From assembly GCF_021216655.1 (NCBI RefSeq), contig NZ_CP080437.1:496001-560000 (forward strand): DNA of 64,000 nt. The letters are read 5' to 3'. The first letter of the stretch is position 1, and each line of letters begins with the position of its first letter. The notes below the pieces were generated by a model, which made no database searches, was not told where the DNA came from, and worked only from the letters and a program-made list of their open reading frames with translations. Shown one piece after another: positions 60,732 to 64,000 of this stretch. This stretch comes from Clavibacter michiganensis (GTDB lineage Bacteria > Actinomycetota > Actinomycetes > Actinomycetales > Microbacteriaceae). Made by a program: the position numbers and the translations under genes.

Positions 60732-61718
60732 ATGGACAGGATGAGGGTCGGCGGCGGACGCGTCGAGGGCGCGGGCGGAGGTCCGCTGTCCTCGGGCGGC
60801 GCGGGTGCCGCGACTCCGCTCGTGGACGACATCGCCGCGTTCGGGACCTCCATGGACCGGGAGCGGGGGAGCGCGGCCCACACCGTCCGGGCCTACTCCG
60901 CCGACCTGCGGGACCTCGCCGCGCATGCCGGCCGGCAGGGCGTCACGACGTCCGCCGCCCTCGACCTGGAGGTGCTGCGCGACTGGCTGTGGCGGGGATC
61001 CCAGGCGCGGCTGGCTCCCGCGACGCTGGCGCGGCGCTCGGCCGCAGTGCGGGGTTTCGGCGCGTGGCTCCTCCGCACGGGCCGCGTCGAGGCCGACCCG
61101 GCCGTGCGGCTGAAGGCGCCGCGGGCGGGATCCCATCTCCCGCGAGTGCTGGCACGCGAGCAGATGTCGGCCCTCCTCGCCCGACTCGCCGCACGGGCTG
61201 CGGAGGACGACCCCGCCGCGCTCCGGGATCTCGCCGTCATCGAGCTGCTCTACGCGTCCGCGCTCCGGGTCTCCGAGCTGACGGGCCTCGAACTCGGCGA
61301 CGTCGACGCCTCCCGCCTCACGGTGCGCGTGGTCGGCAAGGGCGATCGCGAGCGGGTCGTGCCGTTCGGCGTCCCCGCCGCCGAGGCGCTCGACGCCTAC
61401 GTCGCGCGAGGCCGTCCCGGGCTCGTCTCGCCACGGACCGGTACCGCGCTGTTCCTCGGGGCGCGCGGTGGGCGGCTGGGTTCGCGCGCCGTCTACGGCC
61501 TCGTGGCCTCCCTGCTCGCCGACATCCCCGGATCGGGGCCGCAGGGGCCTCACGCCCTCCGGCACACGGCGGCGACGCACCTGCTCGACGGGGGAGCGGA
61601 CCTCCGCACCGTGCAGGAGATGCTGGGCCACGCGAGCCTCGGGACGACCCAGATCTACACGCACGTCTCGATCGAGCGGTTGCAGCGCAGCTACGAGGGC
61701 GCCCACCCGCGCGCCTGA
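60732..61718 (+). CDS. xerC: Tyrosine recombinase XerC
   Basis: The 328-residue recombinase resolves chromosome dimers at dif with XerD. It has an N-terminal SAM-like DNA-binding domain (about 30-125) and a catalytic domain with Arg in [16 protein letters not shown], Lys in [12 protein letters not shown], HxxR in [13 protein letters not shown], His in [11 protein letters not shown] and the Tyr nucleophile in IYTHVS. About 25 N-terminal residues (Gly-rich) exceed the usual XerC. Its place after dprA is standard for actinobacteria, supporting XerC rather than a phage integrase. Confidence 0.94.
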   Translation: MDRMRVGGGRVEGAGGGPLSSGGAGAATPLVDDIAAFGTSMDRERGSAAHTVRAYSADLRDLAAHAGRQGVTTSAALDLEVLRDWLWRGSQARLAPATLARRSAAVRGFGAWLLRTGRVEADPAVRLKAPRAGSHLPRVLAREQMSALLARLAARAAEDDPAALRDLAVIELLYASALRVSELTGLELGDVDASRLTVRVVGKGDRERVVPFGVPAAEALDAYVARGRPGLVSPRTGTALFLGARGGRLGSRAVYGLVASLLADIPGSGPQGPHALRHTAATHLLDGGADLRTVQEMLGHASLGTTQIYTHVSIERLQRSYEGAHPRA

Positions 61719-61788
61719 GCCGCACCGGCGGGCGCGCGACCGGATCGAGCCCGCGCTCCCTCCGGAGACGGCCGAGCCGGGGCTGGGT

Positions 61789-62340
61789 TCAGGGAACCAG
61801 GGGTAGCAGCACCGCGTGCTGGAGCGCGGCGAGCAGCAGGGCCGGATCCACGTAGTCGCCGTGCAGGCGCGCCCCGAGGTGCAGCCCGCCGTCGGGCGCG
61901 TGGCGAGGCGACGCGGCGAGCGTGCCGATGACCTGCCCTGCCACCACCGCGTCGCCCGCGGCGACCAGGGGGACGACCGGCTCGACGGAGGACACGTAGC
62001 CGTCCGCGTGCCGGATGCTCACGACCGGGCGATCCACGACCACACCGGCGAAGGAGACGGTCCCCGCGGCGGGAGCGCGGACCTCGTCGCCGGGGGCGAC
62101 CGCGATGTCGATGCCCCGGTGTCCAGGACCGTACGCCGTGGTCGGCGCCTGGAACGGACGCGTGACCTGATGCGGCGGATCGACCGGCCACTCCCATCGC
62201 GGCGTCGCGGCGTCGGACGACGACGCAGGCGGCGCATCCACCGAGGCCCGTGCGGTGAGGCCCGGCGTCATCCCGCCGGCGAGCAACCCCACGACGAGCC
62301 CCGCCGCGCACGCCCTCCATCGTGCCGCTCCGCCGCGCAT
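61789..62340 (-). CDS. M23 (LytM)-fold exported protein with incomplete metal site
   Basis: The 183-residue protein has a signal peptide (hydrophobic about 11-28) and an M23 domain: WPVDPPHQVTRPFQAP, YGPGHRGIDIAVAPGDEV (His and Asp ligands), and GGLHLGARLHGDYVDPALLL. The usual HxH near the end is GLH, so one key His is missing and hydrolysis is doubtful. It may regulate or bind peptidoglycan. ATG 62340 is chosen because AAGGAG (62352-62347) is 6 bases away; ATG 62346 would touch it directly. Confidence 0.88.
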   Translation of the reverse strand: MRGGAARWRACAAGLVVGLLAGGMTPGLTARASVDAPPASSSDAATPRWEWPVDPPHQVTRPFQAPTTAYGPGHRGIDIAVAPGDEVRAPAAGTVSFAGVVVDRPVVSIRHADGYVSSVEPVVPLVAAGDAVVAGQVIGTLAASPRHAPDGGLHLGARLHGDYVDPALLLAALQHAVLLPLVP

Positions 62341-62458
62341 GCGCATCTCCTTCCCCGGCGGCCGCGTCCTGCCCTCCGGTCGGCCGCATCATGCCCCCTG
62401 CAACGCCGGATCCTCGCCCGGTGCCCGCCCCGGCGGAGAAGTGGCAGAGTGGTCCGTT

Positions 62459-63916
62459 GTGAACGAGACGACGACCACCCAGGATGACAAGAAGCTCCAA
62501 CGACGCGCGATCGGCCTGGCCGTCTCGGCCGCGGTGGGGGGCTTCCTCTTCGGGTTCGACTCCTCGGTCATCAACGGCGCGGTCTCCGCGATCCAGGGCC
62601 GGTTCGAGCTGAGCGAGACGCTCATCGGCTTCGCGGTGGCCAGCGCGCTCCTCGGTTGCGCGCTCGGCGCCTACCTCGCGGGTCGCATCGCCGACCGCAT
62701 CGGCCGTCGCTGGACGATGATCATCGGCGCCGGCTTCTTCTTCATCAGCGCCTTCGGCTCCGGCTACGCGTTCAGCGTCTGGGACCTCACGATCTGGCGC
62801 GTCATCGGCGGCCTCGGTATCGGCATCGCCTCGGTCGTCGCCCCCGCCTACATCGCGGAGATCTCGCCGAAGCTCCTCCGTGGCCGCCTCGCGTCGCTGC
62901 AGCAGCTCGCGATCACGCTCGGCATCTTCACCGCCCTCCTCTCGGACGCCGTGTTCGCCGGAGCGGCGGGCAGCGCGTCGGCGGAGTTCTGGTTCGGCCT
63001 CGAGGCCTGGCGCTGGATGCTCCTCGTCTGCGCCATCCCCGCGGTGATCTACGGCGTCCTCGCGTACCGCCTGCCGGAGTCCCCGCGCTTCCTGGTCGAG
63101 AAGGGCCGCAAGGACGAGGCGCAGGCGATCCTCGCGAGCGTCTGGAAGCAGGAGGACATCGACCGCGCGAGCCGCGACCTCGAGCGCCAGATCGAGGAGG
63201 ACCGCGTCGCCAAGCGCACCGGAACGCTCCGCGGGAACAAGCTCGGCCTCCAGGGCATCGTCTGGATCGGCATCATCCTGTCCGTGTTCCAGCAGTTCGT
63301 CGGAATCAACGTGATCTTCTACTACTCCACGACGCTCTGGCAGGCCGTCGGCTTCGACGAGTCGCAGTCGCTGCTCACCTCGGTCATCACCGCGGTCACG
63401 AACGTCGCCGTGACCTTCATCGCCATCGCGCTCGTCGACCGCATCGGCCGCCGCCCTATCCTCCTGTCCGGCTCGCTGGCCATGGCCGTGTCCCTCGCCG
63501 TGATGGCGATCTGCTTCAGCCAGTCCTCGACCGTCGACGGCGAGGTGGCCCTGCCGCAGCCCTTCGGCGTCATCGCGATCATCGCGGCGAACGTCTTCGT
63601 CATCGGCTTCGGCGCCTCGTGGGGCCCGCTCGTCTGGGTGCTGCTCGGCGAGATCTTCCCGAACCGGATCCGCGCCAAGGCCCTCGGCGTCGCCGCGATG
63701 GCCCAGTGGATCGCGAACTTCGCCATCACCGTGTCGTTCCCGGCGCTGTCCGCCTTCTCGCTGCCGTTCACCTACGGCATGTACGCCGCGTTCGCCGCGC
63801 TGTCCTTCGTCTTCGTCCTGATGAAGATCCCTGAGACCAACGGGATGTCGCTCGAGGAGGCCGAGACGCTCTTCGTCGACAAGCCCACGAAGCGCTCGAA
63901 GGCCGCGCGCGCCTGA
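62459..63916 (+). CDS. MFS sugar porter-family transporter
   Basis: The 485-residue, 12-TM protein has sugar porter signatures: GGFLFGFDSSVINGA in TM1, GRIADRIGRR, RVIGGLGIGIASVVAPAYIAEISP, LPESPRFLVEKGR, QQFVGINVIFYYS and PETNGMSLEEAE at the C-terminus. It is close to D-xylose, arabinose or inositol proton symporters; the substrate is not fixed. GTG 62459 is used; a CAGAGT hexamer ends 9 bases upstream. It stands where other actinobacteria go directly from the M23 gene to rpsB. Confidence 0.92.
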   Translation: MNETTTTQDDKKLQRRAIGLAVSAAVGGFLFGFDSSVINGAVSAIQGRFELSETLIGFAVASALLGCALGAYLAGRIADRIGRRWTMIIGAGFFFISAFGSGYAFSVWDLTIWRVIGGLGIGIASVVAPAYIAEISPKLLRGRLASLQQLAITLGIFTALLSDAVFAGAAGSASAEFWFGLEAWRWMLLVCAIPAVIYGVLAYRLPESPRFLVEKGRKDEAQAILASVWKQEDIDRASRDLERQIEEDRVAKRTGTLRGNKLGLQGIVWIGIILSVFQQFVGINVIFYYSTTLWQAVGFDESQSLLTSVITAVTNVAVTFIAIALVDRIGRRPILLSGSLAMAVSLAVMAICFSQSSTVDGEVALPQPFGVIAIIAANVFVIGFGASWGPLVWVLLGEIFPNRIRAKALGVAAMAQWIANFAITVSFPALSAFSLPFTYGMYAAFAALSFVFVLMKIPETNGMSLEEAETLFVDKPTKRSKAARA

Positions 63917-63952
63917 TCCGACGCGCCGCCCCGTCGGTCCTCCGGCGGGTGG

Positions 63953-63958
63953 TAGCAT
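63953..63958 (+). promoter_or_regulatory. -10 hexamer (TAGCAT) for an unseen downstream gene
   Basis: TAGCAT lies near the window edge with a start expected around 63965. By conserved order the next gene may be rpsB (inference). Confidence 0.4.
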
Positions 63959-63965
63959 CGACCAG

Positions 63966-63985
63966 CACCCGATCCAGGTCGGGTG
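63966..63985 (+). other. Small hairpin at the window end, in a predicted leader
   Basis: CACCCGA (63966-63972) pairs perfectly with TCGGGTG (63979-63985) around a 6-base loop. It begins right after the predicted start of transcription, so it may be a 5' leader structure of the next gene or a weak terminator of the sugar porter. A frame starting GTG at 63983 stays open to the edge. Confidence 0.45.
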
Positions 63986-64000
63986 ACTACGCGTGCCCAT

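Noticed and set aside
60732..61718. Phage integrase or genomic island marker
   Set aside because: Position after dprA and full-length similarity fit chromosomal XerC; no tRNA, repeats or phage genes nearby.

Overview
The window is about 73% G+C and almost fully coding, with no gene-free stretch longer than 300 bases. I see no tRNA, rRNA, CRISPR, insertion sequence or prophage. Gene content points to a high-GC Gram-positive actinobacterium of the Microbacteriaceae, most likely Clavibacter or a close relative. The grounds are the Kgd-type 2-oxoglutarate enzyme, the CBS-containing GuaB1, a cysteine-free L32, the DUF3515 and DUF2469 proteins, and the classic actinobacterial housekeeping gene order. 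The genus is recognised from family resemblance and was not tested by any search.

Region 1 (1-10.3 kb) is mixed metabolism: the 5' part of kgd (minus strand, cut by the window edge), guaB1, two tandem CNNM/CBS membrane proteins, an old-yellow-enzyme oxidoreductase, nnrD, a membrane-anchored YceI protein, a thiamine-binding protein and an MFS exporter. Region 2 (10.3-14.3 kb, minus strand) is a signalling cassette: a LuxR-type regulator, a six-TM histidine kinase, a second six-TM protein that looks like a degenerate kinase, and a second LuxR-type regulator. It is the best candidate here for an undescribed system. Region 3 (14.4-20.7 kb) holds metX and metY (methionine synthesis), an SDR, a TetR regulator, and terC with an overlapping PP2C phosphatase.

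Region 4 (20.7-30.4 kb) is a core biosynthetic block: leuC-leuD-murA, then plsC-gpsA-ddl, a GT2 glycosyltransferase, a DUF3515 lipoprotein, thiL and rsmD. Region 5 (30.6-35.5 kb) is a moxR-DUF58-transglutaminase operon that runs into recG by a 4-base overlap. Region 6 (35.5-48.3 kb) is recG-coaD-DUF177-rpmF-rnc-mutM, a tandem GNAT protein on the other strand, then smc-ftsY-ffh. Region 7 (48.4-57.1 kb) contains a VOC protein, a membrane trypsin-like protease with a GCS2 ligase, the rpsP-khpA-rimM-trmD operon, map, a small membrane protein, rplS, lepB-rnhB and a DUF2469 protein. Region 8 (57.2 kb to the end) is yraN-comM-dprA, xerC, an M23-fold protein, an MFS sugar porter, and a promoter plus hairpin for an unseen gene, probably rpsB from conserved order.

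Two features cut across the genes. First, many starts lie 6-7 bases after a TANNNT hexamer with no Shine-Dalgarno sequence, which indicates widespread leaderless transcription. Two such promoters appear to start short upstream ORFs that overlap the next gene (at leuC and at the first CNNM protein). Second, GGATCC is strikingly frequent. All functions are assigned by reading translated sequence for motifs and overall resemblance; no database search was done.
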